Source: Bacteroidales bacterium UBA2714
GTDB lineage: Bacteria; Bacteroidota; Bacteroidia; Bacteroidales; P3
Direction: 5' to 3'
Length of the DNA stretch: 47,560 nt
Assembly: GCA_002354035.1 (NCBI GenBank)
Contig: DEKU01000064.1
Coordinates: 39,663-87,222 of the forward strand
Made by a program: the position numbers and the translations under genes. This document shows positions 7,850 through 15,650 of this stretch, one piece after another (the first letter of the stretch is position 1; each line of letters starts with the position of its first letter). A model generated the notes under the pieces. It searched no databases, was not told the DNA's origin, and saw only the letters and a program-made list of their open reading frames with translations.

Positions 7850-9039
7850 TATTGCAAAGTCATTAGTTTGTCCGCATATTGAATAGAAAGCCTCTTATAC
7901 TCGCCTACGATGAGTGGCGACACCACTTCTGGAATCTTCTCAAAGTCTTCCTTCAGATTCTTTATCTTAATCCTGTCGGCCTCTGACCATTGGGCTTTTT
8001 CGAGGAGACGGCGGAAATCGTTGAGCCGCATTTCGGAATAGCTGGAAGGGGACTTCACACCAAAATAGCCTTCGGCTAAAGCTTCGTATGAGTATTCTGT
8101 CAGGTTAGAAATGACTTCCTGGTGTTCGAGGTCGTAGGCCACAGCATTGGGCATGGAACTGAGGACGAATGGGGAGTGGGTGGTGACAATGAATTGAATG
8201 TTTGGAAATACACCTGTCAAAAAAGGCATGATCATCTTTTGAAGGCTTAAGTGCAGATGAGTTTCTATTTCATCAATAAGGACGATGCCCTCTTTAGTAA
8301 ACACATCAGACAACTTGCCTTGTTTGTGCATTCGGAGTATCAAGTCGGCAACAATATTCAGGGCTGCTTTGTAGCCGTCGGACATTTCATTGAACCCAAA
8401 GGTTTGACCCTTGGTACTGACGTTAAACGAATAACTGTCTTGCTGCGAAAATTGTAGGGTTAGCTCTTGGTCTTCAAAAAGCCTACGGAGCAGCCCCTCG
8501 AAAGTGTCGAACCAAGATTTGATTTCGGTCTCCTTTTGGGCATCTTTATTGCTGATTGCCAAAAGTTCCTGGAACTTCAAATCAACAAGGAAGTTAATAA
8601 ATTGCTCGGAGGAATTGTGACGAATATCATCGGTTACAACAACGGGTTTTTGCGGCGACACAGGCTCAATCATTTTGAAACTTCTATCTGCCTGGTAATA
8701 AGCCATCACAAAGTCCCCTGAACAGAAAGCCTCAGAAATATGTCTTGAATTAAAAATATAACAATGTACACTACTTTGTTCACGAGCGACATGTATTTCT
8801 TCAACAGATTGCCCTAATGGAATGGATTGAGCAAAAGAGATTGCTGAAGGATAATCCGGAGTAAAACGATCTGCCAATAATTGCAAGAGGTCGGACATTA
8901 TTTGTAACAGCACAGTTTTCCCACTCCCGTTCTTACCAGTTATGATTAGGTGAGGGTATGCGCTGTCGGGTATTGATATTTCAAGGTCTTTGAGATGAAA
9001 GAGCCTATCTATTTTTATTTCGCGAACAAAGTGGTTCAT
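7849..9039 (-). CDS. ptuA: AAA/ABC-type ATPase of a Septu-type defence pair (PtuA-like)
   Basis: The 396-residue protein is an SMC/OLD-like ATPase. It has Walker A GKNGSGKT (35-42), an ABC-like signature FNEMSDGYKA (216-225), Walker B GIVLIDEIETHLH (251-263) and the switch histidine TTHSPF (286-291). This is the organisation of PtuA, the nucleotide-sensing partner of PtuB in Septu systems. The middle (about 60-200) is less conserved and holds no TOPRIM domain, which argues against an OLD nuclease. The gene overlaps the HNH gene by one base. It also resembles generic AAA_21 ATPases, so the Septu call depends on the partner. No exact TAnnTTTG box is visible upstream; the closest is TACCTTTA. 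Confidence 0.8.
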   Translation of the reverse strand: MNHFVREIKIDRLFHLKDLEISIPDSAYPHLIITGKNGSGKTVLLQIMSDLLQLLADRFTPDYPSAISFAQSIPLGQSVEEIHVAREQSSVHCYIFNSRHISEAFCSGDFVMAYYQADRSFKMIEPVSPQKPVVVTDDIRHNSSEQFINFLVDLKFQELLAISNKDAQKETEIKSWFDTFEGLLRRLFEDQELTLQFSQQDSYSFNVSTKGQTFGFNEMSDGYKAALNIVADLILRMHKQGKLSDVFTKEGIVLIDEIETHLHLSLQKMIMPFLTGVFPNIQFIVTTHSPFVLSSMPNAVAYDLEHQEVISNLTEYSYEALAEGYFGVKSPSSYSEMRLNDFRRLLEKAQWSEADRIKIKNLKEDFEKIPEVVSPLIVGEYKRLSIQYADKLMTLQ

Positions 9040-9098
9040 GGGTATAGTAATGTCACACTAAAGGTATTTATTTTCAAAGCTTATGGCTTAATCATCCA

Positions 9099-9818
9099 TT
9101 AAAACTTGTAGTTTACACCTGCTGAGAGGCTGAGGCGGTCGTAGTTGAAGTAGTTGTTGTCGAAAGCCCATTGCGTGAGATAGGTGTAGCCGAGGTTGAA
9201 GGAGAATTTCAGTTTGGAGAATCCGAACCGGAACATCAGCTGGGGCTGAATCAGGAAGCTGGGGTCGGCATAGGAGGAGACTTCCTGTGTGAGGCCATCG
9301 GCGAGGAGCTCCGTCTGTTTGAAGTTGGGAGTTAGGTAGCCGCCTTTAAGTCCGAGTCCCATATCGATATGTCCGTCGGCCAGATCGGCAAGGCCAAGGT
9401 TTATCTGTCCGAAATAGAGGTCGTAGTTGCCATCGACCTGATAGTTGCGATTGACGCCGGATTCAGTGCTGTCGATCAGCGAACGGCCGTGGCCGTAGCC
9501 GAGGTAGCCCTCGACAACAAAGTTGCCGGAGGTGAACCATGTGCCTGCGGCGCCCTGGAGGTAATAGTAGTGGGGCGAGGTGAGGCTGGCGGCAGCCTGA
9601 ACGCCCAAGTGGTTCACAGGGGCATAGGAGGCAGTGGCGTTGATGGCCGGAGCGGCGAAGAGGGGTGCCGAGAGCGACAGAGAGCCTTCGAGCTGGAGTT
9701 GGCCGCGCTGGTGCAGCAGGGGAATGTCGACATTGTGGGGGTGATAAACCACGCACGAAGAAACTGCAAATGCCAGTAACAGTGGCATAAAGAGACGGAT
9801 AAAGGAGATTTTTCTCAT
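9099..9818 (-). CDS. Putative outer-membrane lipoprotein with beta-barrel character
   Basis: Starting at the internal ATG at 9818 gives a 239-residue protein with a clean lipoprotein signal: MRKISF, a hydrophobic run, and the lipobox AVSSC (Cys22). The reading frame extends 16 codons further upstream, but that would bury the signal peptide and overlap the promoter box. The mature part is rich in alternating aromatic and Gly residues, with repeated motifs such as GYLGYGHGRS and NLGLADL, and ends in a Tyr/Phe pattern (LSLSAGVNYKF) like the last strand of an outer-membrane barrel. The combination suggests a lipid-anchored envelope protein; the function is unknown. A TATATTTG box lies upstream at 9844-9851. 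It is transcribed divergently from the AraC regulator. Confidence 0.7.
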   Translation of the reverse strand: MRKISFIRLFMPLLLAFAVSSCVVYHPHNVDIPLLHQRGQLQLEGSLSLSAPLFAAPAINATASYAPVNHLGVQAAASLTSPHYYYLQGAAGTWFTSGNFVVEGYLGYGHGRSLIDSTESGVNRNYQVDGNYDLYFGQINLGLADLADGHIDMGLGLKGGYLTPNFKQTELLADGLTQEVSSYADPSFLIQPQLMFRFGFSKLKFSFNLGYTYLTQWAFDNNYFNYDRLSLSAGVNYKF

Positions 9819-9843
9819 AACTGCACTTATTGGATTTAGATTG

Positions 9844-9851
9844 CAAATATA
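9844..9851 (-). promoter_or_regulatory. -7 promoter box for the envelope lipoprotein gene
   Basis: The minus strand reads TATATTTGCAATC, an exact TAnnTTTG match 26 bp upstream of the ATG at 9818. The position supports that ATG over the upstream in-frame one. Confidence 0.6.
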
Positions 9852-10044
9852 CGAAAAATAATTCACATAGCTAAAAATAAGTCCGGAGCCATGGGCAGAA
9901 TGGTCTTTCCCGGCATGAGGTGAGTGAAGGATTCCGTTTTATTCTCAAAACTATACGGCACGGCGTCGCTGCTCAGCAGGGGTGCGCTTGGGTATTGAAT
10001 TTATAGTTGTTAAAACAACGAATCATAAACAATAATCGGGTGCA

Positions 10045-10875
10045 ATGTCCGTTATAAAAAGCATGAATGAGAGCCGAGAAGACATTATCATAGCCGACAC
10101 CCTGTCCGAGACCGCCGAGCTGCAACTGCGGGGGTATATTGTTCATGCTTTGTGCCACAGCGGAGAAGGCTCGTTCCGGATGGGCGAAGCGGTACACCAC
10201 TTCGGGGCACACGACTGCATCATCATATCCCAGCAGAGCATCTTGATGATGGATATCCGCCAAAGCGACGACATGAAAATGGCGGTTGTGTATGTGTCGC
10301 AGGAGTTTATAGCCGTCGCCACCCCACAGAGCAACTATGGAATGAGGGGACATCTGGCGCTGTTCGAGGCACCTGTGATGCACCTGAACGAAGCTCAGTA
10401 TGAGGTTTGTGCGGTGAATTTTGAATATATCCGGCGCCGACTGGCTTTGCCGCAGCACCATTTCCACCGCGATGCCATGCTCAATGCCATACAGTGCATG
10501 ATTATTGACTTTTTCGATTTTCATGTGGAGCTGTACGGCTCGAAGGAGGTGAGTGGGCAGCATGCCCAGTTGATGCAGAAGTTTCTGGCCATGCTGGACC
10601 GTGGCGACTACCGGCAGCACCGGCTGGTGTCGTACTATGCGGGCGAGCTGTGCGTCACCCCGAAATACCTGAGCGAGGTGTGCAATAACATCAGCGGGCA
10701 GCCAGCCATTTATTGGATTACGCGCTACACGGCACTCGACATCAGCCGTCTGTTGCGGCAGCAGGAACTCTCGCTTGAGGATATCAGCGACATGTTCGGT
10801 TTTTCGTCCATGAGCTATTTTGTGCGCTACGTGCAGAAAAACCTGGGTGCGGCACCGAGCGAGCTGCGCAAATAA
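10045..10875 (+). CDS. AraC-family transcriptional regulator
   Basis: The 276-residue protein has a C-terminal double helix-turn-helix (about residues 190-276). The first HTH is around ELCVTPKYLSEVCNNISG, and the second contains LSLEDISDMFGFSSMSYFVRYVQKNLG with the usual ending PSELRK. The N-terminal part looks like a cupin-type sensor domain with no recognisable ligand residues. It is the first gene of the plus-strand redox cluster and probably controls it: two 10-bp direct repeats and a -7 box lie in the gap after its stop (10933-10996). A short possible hairpin (GGGG-TACT-CCCC) follows the stop codon. Confidence 0.88.
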   Translation: MSVIKSMNESREDIIIADTLSETAELQLRGYIVHALCHSGEGSFRMGEAVHHFGAHDCIIISQQSILMMDIRQSDDMKMAVVYVSQEFIAVATPQSNYGMRGHLALFEAPVMHLNEAQYEVCAVNFEYIRRRLALPQHHFHRDAMLNAIQCMIIDFFDFHVELYGSKEVSGQHAQLMQKFLAMLDRGDYRQHRLVSYYAGELCVTPKYLSEVCNNISGQPAIYWITRYTALDISRLLRQQELSLEDISDMFGFSSMSYFVRYVQKNLGAAPSELRK

Positions 10876-10932
10876 AACCCTCTGCGTCAGCGATGAGGGG
10901 GTACTCCCCTACTGGTAATCATCAGTTATTCT

Positions 10933-10963
10933 GAAAAATCTGACATTAATACCGAAAAATCTG
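10933..10963 (+). promoter_or_regulatory. Paired 10-bp direct repeats, likely AraC-type operator
   Basis: GAAAAATCTG occurs at 10933-10942 and again at 10954-10963, a 21-bp period that puts both copies on the same face of the helix. AraC-family activators bind such direct half-sites with their two HTH units. The downstream copy ends 25 bp before the TATTTTTG box at 10989 and therefore covers the -33 region, which itself lacks a TTTG element. That is the geometry of an activator-dependent promoter. The assignment to the adjacent regulator is inference. Confidence 0.6.
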
Positions 10964-10988
10964 TAACGGCCTATAGGGAAAAAGGCTG

Positions 10989-10996
10989 TATTTTTG
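10989..10996 (+). promoter_or_regulatory. -7 promoter box of the redox cluster
   Basis: The sequence TATTTTTGC matches the Bacteroidota TAnnTTTG -7 element. It lies 47 bp upstream of the SDR remnant's reading frame and just downstream of the paired direct repeats. Confidence 0.6.
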
Positions 10997-11035
10997 CATT
11001 TCGAAAAACGAGCCTAAGATCAAATACACAACATT

Positions 11036-11191
11036 GTGAAACAGAAGGAAGTAACAGAATTGATAGGGACAGGATATATCGGCATGGCAATCATCCGCCG
11101 CGTGTCGGCCGGCCGCCATGTGATTCTGTTCGACCATTCAGAAGAGAAAGCCTTGAAGGCTGCCAAGCAATCGGAGAACGCCAGGGTTTAA
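11036..11191 (+). pseudogene. Truncated short-chain dehydrogenase/reductase remnant
   Basis: A GTG-started frame of 51 codons encodes KEVTELIGTGYIGMAII, then RRVSAGRHVILFDHSEEKA, and ends in a TAA stop. The GTGxIGxAIxRR stretch is the nucleotide-binding start of an SDR-type Rossmann fold, as in Bacteroidota SDR genes that sit next to AraC regulators. Intact SDR proteins run to about 250-280 residues, so about four-fifths is missing, including any YxxxK active site. The next gene begins 26 bp later, which suggests the rest was deleted rather than frameshifted. It sits directly behind the promoter, so it may now serve only as leader sequence. Confidence 0.6.
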
Positions 11192-11216
11192 ATCACACTC
11201 ATTAATCCATCCAACT

Positions 11217-11648
11217 ATGCTCACACTTGTCACCCTTCTGTTTCTGACGATTACACCACTCACCACTATGGACACAAACACCAACGAGAAAAGCAATTTG
11301 GAGCAACTTTATAAGCACATGTGCCGCGCCATGATCGACAAAGACACGGCGGCACTCAGCGCCATGCACGCCGACGATTTTGTGTTGCAGCACATGACCG
11401 GCATGCAACAGAACAAGCAACAATATATCAACGCCATTGCCGACGGGACGCTGAACTACTACAGCGTCGAGTACGACAAGATAGACATCACTGTGGAGGG
11501 CGACAAAGCCACCCTCACGGGGTGCAGCCGAGTGGAAGCTGCCGTGTTCGGCGGAGGCCGCCACACTTGGCGACTCCGTCTCCGTCTCACCATGCAACGC
11601 CGCCAAGGGCACTGGCTCATCACCTACAGCACAGCCTCGACCTATTGA
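11217..11648 (+). CDS. NTF2-like (DUF4440/SnoaL-type) protein
   Basis: The 143-residue protein has the cone-shaped NTF2-like pattern. A helical start (NLEQLYKHMCRAMIDKDTAA) is followed by ADDFVLQHMTG, and the C-terminal strands VEGDKATLTGCSRVEAAV and HTWRLRLRLTMQR end in GHWLITYSTAS. Such proteins bind small ligands or act as simple isomerases or hydrolases; no catalytic set can be assigned. The first 17 residues (LTLVTLLFLTITPLT) are hydrophobic and may be a weak signal peptide without the usual basic residues. A start at Met18 (11268) would give a soluble cytoplasmic protein. It lies between the SDR remnant and the DUF362 gene, all on the plus strand. Confidence 0.75.
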   Translation: MLTLVTLLFLTITPLTTMDTNTNEKSNLEQLYKHMCRAMIDKDTAALSAMHADDFVLQHMTGMQQNKQQYINAIADGTLNYYSVEYDKIDITVEGDKATLTGCSRVEAAVFGGGRHTWRLRLRLTMQRRQGHWLITYSTASTY

Positions 11649-11703
11649 CTGCTGTGCTGCCAGACTCACTGAAAATTAATAACAAATACAAATATCCATT
11701 ACA

Positions 11704-12696
11704 ATGAAAAAATCACCCATCCTCCTCCTGCTCACCACAGCCCTGATGGCATGTGGCGGCAACAAGGCCGAAGAGCCTCAGCCCGAACCCCAAACCCCGG
11801 AAGGTTCTGCTGTTTACATGACCTCACGCATCACGCCCGAGGCCCTAATCGACATTTACAAAGCCCTTGGCGTGAAAGCCCAGGGACGTGTGGCAGTGAA
11901 AATCAGCACCGGCGAGGCCGGAGGTCACAACTACCTGAAGCCCGAACTGATTGGCGACTTCGTGAAGCTGGTGAACGGCAAACTGGTTGAGTGCAACACC
12001 GCCTATGCTGGCAAACGCATGAATACCGCCGACCATCTGGCCGTTATCGCCGACCACGGTTTCAACACCATTGGCGGGGTGGACATCATGGATGCCGATG
12101 GCGAAATACGCCTCCCCGTCCGCGACACGACCTATATGAAGTACAACATCGTGGGCAGCCATTTGCAGAACTACGACTTCATGGTCAACCTTGCCCACTT
12201 CAAAGGGCACGCCATGGGCGGCTTTGGCGGCGTGCTGAAAAACCAGAGCATCGGCGTGGCCTCGCGCAACGGCAAGACCTATATCCACACCAACGGCCTG
12301 AGCGAAGACTACCGCCAACTGTGGGACAACATCAAGCCCGAGAACCAAGACAAGTTTCTGGAATGCATGGCCACCGCTGCCGCTGCCGTGGCCGACCATT
12401 TCGGCGACAAGATTATTTACATCAACGTCATGAACAACCTCTCCGTGGACTGCGACTGCGACAGCGACCCCGCCGCCCCCGAGCTTAAAGACATCGGCAT
12501 CCTTGCCTCCACCGACCCCGTGGCTCTGGACCAAGCCTGTCTCGACCTCGTCTTCAACCATCAGAACCAAAGCGGCGACGACGCCTCGGCCCTTAAAGAG
12601 CGCATCAACGACCGCCATGGTGTCCACATCATAGAGCATGCCGAAAAGATTGGTCTCGGCTCCCGCCAATACCACATCATTAACATAGACAAATAA
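11704..12696 (+). CDS. DUF362-domain lipoprotein
   Basis: The 330-residue protein starts with a lipoprotein signal (MKKSPILLLLTTALMAC, Cys17) followed by an acidic, proline-rich linker (EEPQPEPQTPEG). The body fits the DUF362 family: KISTGEAGGHNYLKPELIGDF, the segment NLAHFKGHAMGGFGGVLKN, and near the end ILASTDPVALDQACLDLVF. DUF362 proteins are often found with ferredoxin domains, but none is present here; the only Cys cluster is VDCDCDSDP. The biochemical role of the family is unknown. The lipid anchor puts it in the periplasm or outer membrane. It is 55 bp after the NTF2-like gene and 9 bp before the flavodoxin gene, so it is clearly part of the same transcript. Confidence 0.82.
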   Translation: MKKSPILLLLTTALMACGGNKAEEPQPEPQTPEGSAVYMTSRITPEALIDIYKALGVKAQGRVAVKISTGEAGGHNYLKPELIGDFVKLVNGKLVECNTAYAGKRMNTADHLAVIADHGFNTIGGVDIMDADGEIRLPVRDTTYMKYNIVGSHLQNYDFMVNLAHFKGHAMGGFGGVLKNQSIGVASRNGKTYIHTNGLSEDYRQLWDNIKPENQDKFLECMATAAAAVADHFGDKIIYINVMNNLSVDCDCDSDPAAPELKDIGILASTDPVALDQACLDLVFNHQNQSGDDASALKERINDRHGVHIIEHAEKIGLGSRQYHIINIDK

Positions 12697-12705
12697 CAAC
12701 CTCAC

Positions 12706-13320
12706 ATGAAAACAAGAACCATCGCCGCCCTCCTGCTCACCCTCCTCACCGTGACGGGGTGCAACGGGCAATCCAATAAGTCTGTAAACAAACAAACACA
12801 CAACAACAACATGAACAAATCAATCGTCATCTTCTTCTCCCACGCAGGCGACAACTACAGCGTGGGCAACATCGAGGTGGGCAACACCAAAATCGTGGCC
12901 GACTACATCAGCGAGCTGACTGGTGCTGACCAGTTCGAAATCGTCACCCATAAATACGACGGGATGGCTTACACCCCCCTCATCAAGCTGGCACAAGAAG
13001 AGGCCAACGCCGGTGAGCTGCCCCCCTATGAGGGCCAAGCCCCCGACCTCAGCCAGTACGACACCGTTTTCATTGGCGGTCCCGTATGGTGGGGCACCTA
13101 TCCCCAGGTGATGTTCACCCTGTTCAAGGACATCAACCTCGACGGCAAGACCGTCATCCCCTTCACCACCCACGAGGGCAGCGGCCTGGCCAACTGCGTC
13201 AGCGACGTGAAGAAAGCCTTCCCCAAAGCCAACGTCACCGCCGGCTGGAGCATCTATGGCCACGAAGTCCGCACAGGCAAGGCCAAGGTGGAGAAATGGA
13301 TCAAGAGCGTGGTGAAATAA
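12706..13320 (+). CDS. Flavodoxin with a predicted lipoprotein signal
   Basis: The 204-residue protein combines an N-terminal lipoprotein signal (MKTRTIAALLLTLLTVTGC, Cys19) with a flavodoxin_4-type domain starting at Met36 (MNKSIVIFFSHAGDNYSVG). The later segments FIGGPVWWGTYPQVMF and VIPFTTHEGSGLANC are typical of FMN-binding flavodoxins of this group, although the phosphate-binding loop (SHAGDNYSVGNIEVGNT) is longer than in classical flavodoxin. Residues 20-35 (SNKSVNKQTHNNN) look more like a leader than a designed linker. The internal ATG at 12811 could give a cytoplasmic form, so both forms are possible. Flavodoxins shuttle electrons between reductases and partners. The stop is followed one base later by the acyltransferase start. 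Confidence 0.82.
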   Translation: MKTRTIAALLLTLLTVTGCNGQSNKSVNKQTHNNNMNKSIVIFFSHAGDNYSVGNIEVGNTKIVADYISELTGADQFEIVTHKYDGMAYTPLIKLAQEEANAGELPPYEGQAPDLSQYDTVFIGGPVWWGTYPQVMFTLFKDINLDGKTVIPFTTHEGSGLANCVSDVKKAFPKANVTAGWSIYGHEVRTGKAKVEKWIKSVVK

Positions 13321-13321
13321 C

Positions 13322-13861
13322 ATGACAAAAGCAATGGAACCTGTTATCGTAGACCCCCGCAATACCACTCCCGAAGATCACGCCGAAGGTGTGCGCCAGG
13401 CCCAGGTGCTCTTCAAACTCAACCACACTATGCCCTATACCGACGAGTACAACGCACTGGTGCGCGAACTCTTCGGGTCCAACCTCGGCGAAGGCGGATG
13501 GGTGATGCCCGGCCTCACAGGCGTCTGTTTCGACAAAGTGAAGATTGGGCGCAACGTGATGATTATGAATAACTGCCTGATGATGTCGCGCGGTGGCATC
13601 ACCATTGACGATGGCGCAATGATAGCCGCCAACGTGCAACTCATCAGCAACAACCACGACCTGCACGACCGCCAGCTGCTTATCTGCAAGCCCGTGCACA
13701 TAGGCCGTAACGTTTGGGTGGGAGCCGGCGCCACCATCCTGCCCGGCGTCACCGTGGGCGAGAATGCCGTCGTGGCTGCCGGCTCAGTGGTAACCAAGGA
13801 TGTGGCACCCAACACCATCGTCGGCGGCAACCCCGCCAAGTTCATCAAGAACGTAGAATAA
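13322..13861 (+). CDS. Sugar O-acetyltransferase, left-handed beta-helix type
   Basis: The 179-residue protein belongs to the LacA/Maa (galactoside/maltose O-acetyltransferase) group. The hexapeptide repeats run from about residue 70 (VKIGRNVMIMNN) to VGAGATILPGVTVGENAVVAAGSVVTKDVAPNTIVGGNPAKFI. The catalytic His is His112 in SNNHDLHD. A short N-terminal Maa-like segment (EYNALVRELFG) is present. It would transfer acetyl from acetyl-CoA to a sugar or similar hydroxyl. Such genes often travel with flavodoxin and SDR genes in AraC-controlled Bacteroidota clusters. It is one base downstream of the flavodoxin and is followed by a strong terminator at 13888-13921, so it closes the first transcription unit. 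Confidence 0.87.
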   Translation: MTKAMEPVIVDPRNTTPEDHAEGVRQAQVLFKLNHTMPYTDEYNALVRELFGSNLGEGGWVMPGLTGVCFDKVKIGRNVMIMNNCLMMSRGGITIDDGAMIAANVQLISNNHDLHDRQLLICKPVHIGRNVWVGAGATILPGVTVGENAVVAAGSVVTKDVAPNTIVGGNPAKFIKNVE

Positions 13862-13887
13862 ACGGCATTCTCGATTGCCACAAACAA

Positions 13888-13921
13888 AAAAAGCGAGACC
13901 CGACAAGTGGTCTCGCTTTTT
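13888..13921 (+). terminator. Rho-independent terminator after the acyltransferase gene
   Basis: AAAAAGCGAGACC pairs perfectly with GGTCTCGCTTTTT around an 8-nt loop, giving a 13-bp stem with A-rich and T-rich ends. It can work in either direction and ends the AraC-promoter operon. Confidence 0.85.
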
Positions 13922-14077
13922 GTTATGATTCATCGGCTCGGCCTTCTTGCCCTCCCGCTTGCGGCTCGGCTGCATGGCAGGTCGGTCTTGCAGATTCAGC
14001 ATCAGAAAAAGACACAGAGAGGCAAAAAGTGTAATACAAACCGACATCTGTGCATCTTTTCTGTTACATTTTATTTG

Positions 14078-14085
14078 TATTTTTG
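14078..14085 (+). promoter_or_regulatory. -7 promoter box for the aldo/keto reductase gene
   Basis: TATTTTTGC lies 54 bp upstream of the aldo/keto reductase ATG, after the terminator at 13888-13921. This suggests the reductase is read from its own promoter. Confidence 0.55.
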
Positions 14086-14139
14086 CAATCGATTATTACT
14101 ATTATAGTGTCAATGTAGAAACATAAAAAAGAGAATATT

Positions 14140-14979
14140 ATGCAGACCATCAAATTAAACAACGGCGTCGAGATGCCGCAAATGGGCTACGGCGTGTACC
14201 AAGTGACGCCCGAAGAATGCGAACGCTGCGTGAGCGACGCGCTGAGCGTGGGCTACCGCATGATAGACACCGCCCAGGCCTACCGCAACGAGGAGGGCGT
14301 GGGCAATGCCGTCCGCAAGAGCGGCATCGACCGCAAAGAGCTCTTCATCGTCAGCAAGATATGGATTGGCAACTACGGATATGAGCGCGCCAAAGCCAGC
14401 ATCGACGAGAGTTTGCGCAAGTTGCAGACCGACTACATCGACCTCATGCTGTTGCACCAGCCTTTCTGCGACCGCTACGGGGCCTACCGCGCCCTCGAGG
14501 AGGCCTACCGGGAGGGCAAACTGCGCGCCATCGGCGTCAGCAACTTCTTCCCCGACCACCTTGTCGACCTGGCCTACAATGTGGACATTCGGCCCATGGT
14601 GAACCAGGTGGAGACCCACGTTTTTGACCAGCAGCGCGAGGCACGAAAGTTTATGGACGAGCTGGACTGCCGCATCATGTCGTGGGGACCCTTGGCCGAA
14701 GGCCGCAACGGTTTCTTCTCCAACCCCGTGCTGACCGAGATAGGCAAGCGCCACGGCAAGAGCGTGGCACAAACAGCCCTGCGCTGGCTGTTGCAGAGCG
14801 GCATCATCATCATCCCCAAAAGCACACACCGCGAGCGCATGGCCGAGAACCTGAATATCTTCGACTTCGAGCTCACCGACGACGAGATGGCTCAAATCCA
14901 GACCCTCGACACTGGCCGCAGCCTCTTCTTCGACCACCACGATGGCGAGGTGACCAAGATGTTCATGGGCTGGCGGTAG
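14140..14979 (+). CDS. Aldo/keto reductase
   Basis: The 279-residue protein is a single-domain AKR barrel with the complete catalytic tetrad: Asp43 and Tyr48 in RMIDTAQAYRNE, Lys73 in IVSKIW and His106 in LMLLHQPF. The NADPH-binding C-terminal motif IIIPKSTHRERMAENLNIFDFELTDDEM is present. It would reduce aldehydes or ketones with NAD(P)H; the substrate is unknown. It has its own -7 box (14078-14085) and lies between the acyltransferase terminator and the second palindrome cluster. A missing terminator downstream means it may read through the repeats into the amidohydrolase gene. Confidence 0.92.
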   Translation: MQTIKLNNGVEMPQMGYGVYQVTPEECERCVSDALSVGYRMIDTAQAYRNEEGVGNAVRKSGIDRKELFIVSKIWIGNYGYERAKASIDESLRKLQTDYIDLMLLHQPFCDRYGAYRALEEAYREGKLRAIGVSNFFPDHLVDLAYNVDIRPMVNQVETHVFDQQREARKFMDELDCRIMSWGPLAEGRNGFFSNPVLTEIGKRHGKSVAQTALRWLLQSGIIIIPKSTHRERMAENLNIFDFELTDDEMAQIQTLDTGRSLFFDHHDGEVTKMFMGWR

Positions 14980-15035
14980 GCCGCAGGTGGTATATTCGAT
15001 TGCGAATGAAAAGATGTGCAGGGGTGAGAATTGAG

Positions 15036-15620
15036 AGAGAACCCCTACGGGGTATCGTGAGGGTGAGATAAGAGGTTGCTATGAAGAGGAAAGCCCTACG
15101 GGCTATCTTGTAGGGGCCTGATTCCCCGTTGGGGATGACGATTTTGGAGAGTTGAAGGTGAGGATTAAGAGAGAATCCCTACAGGGTATTTAGAAGACGG
15201 AGAAGGGGGAGTTGCTATTAAGAGGAAAGCCCTACGGGCTATCTTGTAGGTGCCTGATTCCCCGTAGGGGATGACGCTAAATAGAAGGGTGAATAAACGC
15301 GAACGATTCACCGTTGGGGATGACGATTTTGGAGAGTTGAAGGTGAGGATTAAGAGAGAACCCCTACAGGGTATTTGGAAGACGGAGAAGGGGGAGTTGC
15401 TATTAAGAGGAAAGCCCTACGGGCTATCTTGTAGGTGCCTGATTTCCCATTGGGGATGACGCTAAATAGAAGGGTGAATAAACGTGAACGATTCCCCATT
15501 GGGGATGACGCTAAATAGAAGGGTGAATAAACTTGAACGATTCCCCGTAGGGGATGACGCTTATTGAAAAGAGAATAATAAAGAGCGATGAGACCCATTC
15601 CCCGCAGAGGATGTCTCATC
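15036..15620. repeat. Second cluster of palindromic repeats (classes A, B, C)
   Basis: The cluster fills the gap between the aldo/keto reductase and amidohydrolase genes. On the plus strand the order is C, B, A, C, B, A, A, C, B, A, A, A and a degenerate last A ending near 15620. The class B core (AAGCCCTACGGGCTATCTTG) starts at 15091, 15227 and 15412. Class A cores here include CCCCGTTGGGG, CCCCGTAGGGG and CCCCATTGGGG, and the same GATGACGCTAAATAGAAGGG tail repeats. Units are the reverse complement of those in the first cluster. The class A orientation relative to the upstream gene is therefore the same in both. I see no coding potential. Confidence 0.85.
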
Positions 15621-15650
15621 ATAGAAAAGACAATAAAGGGAAAAAGGAAG

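Noticed and set aside
7208..9039. Retron-associated (Ec78-type) Septu
   Set aside because: No reverse transcriptase gene or msr/msd-like sequence is found near the pair.
15271..15459. Small open frames within the repeat clusters
   Set aside because: Their codons are simply the palindromic repeats read through, with no start signal or conserved composition.
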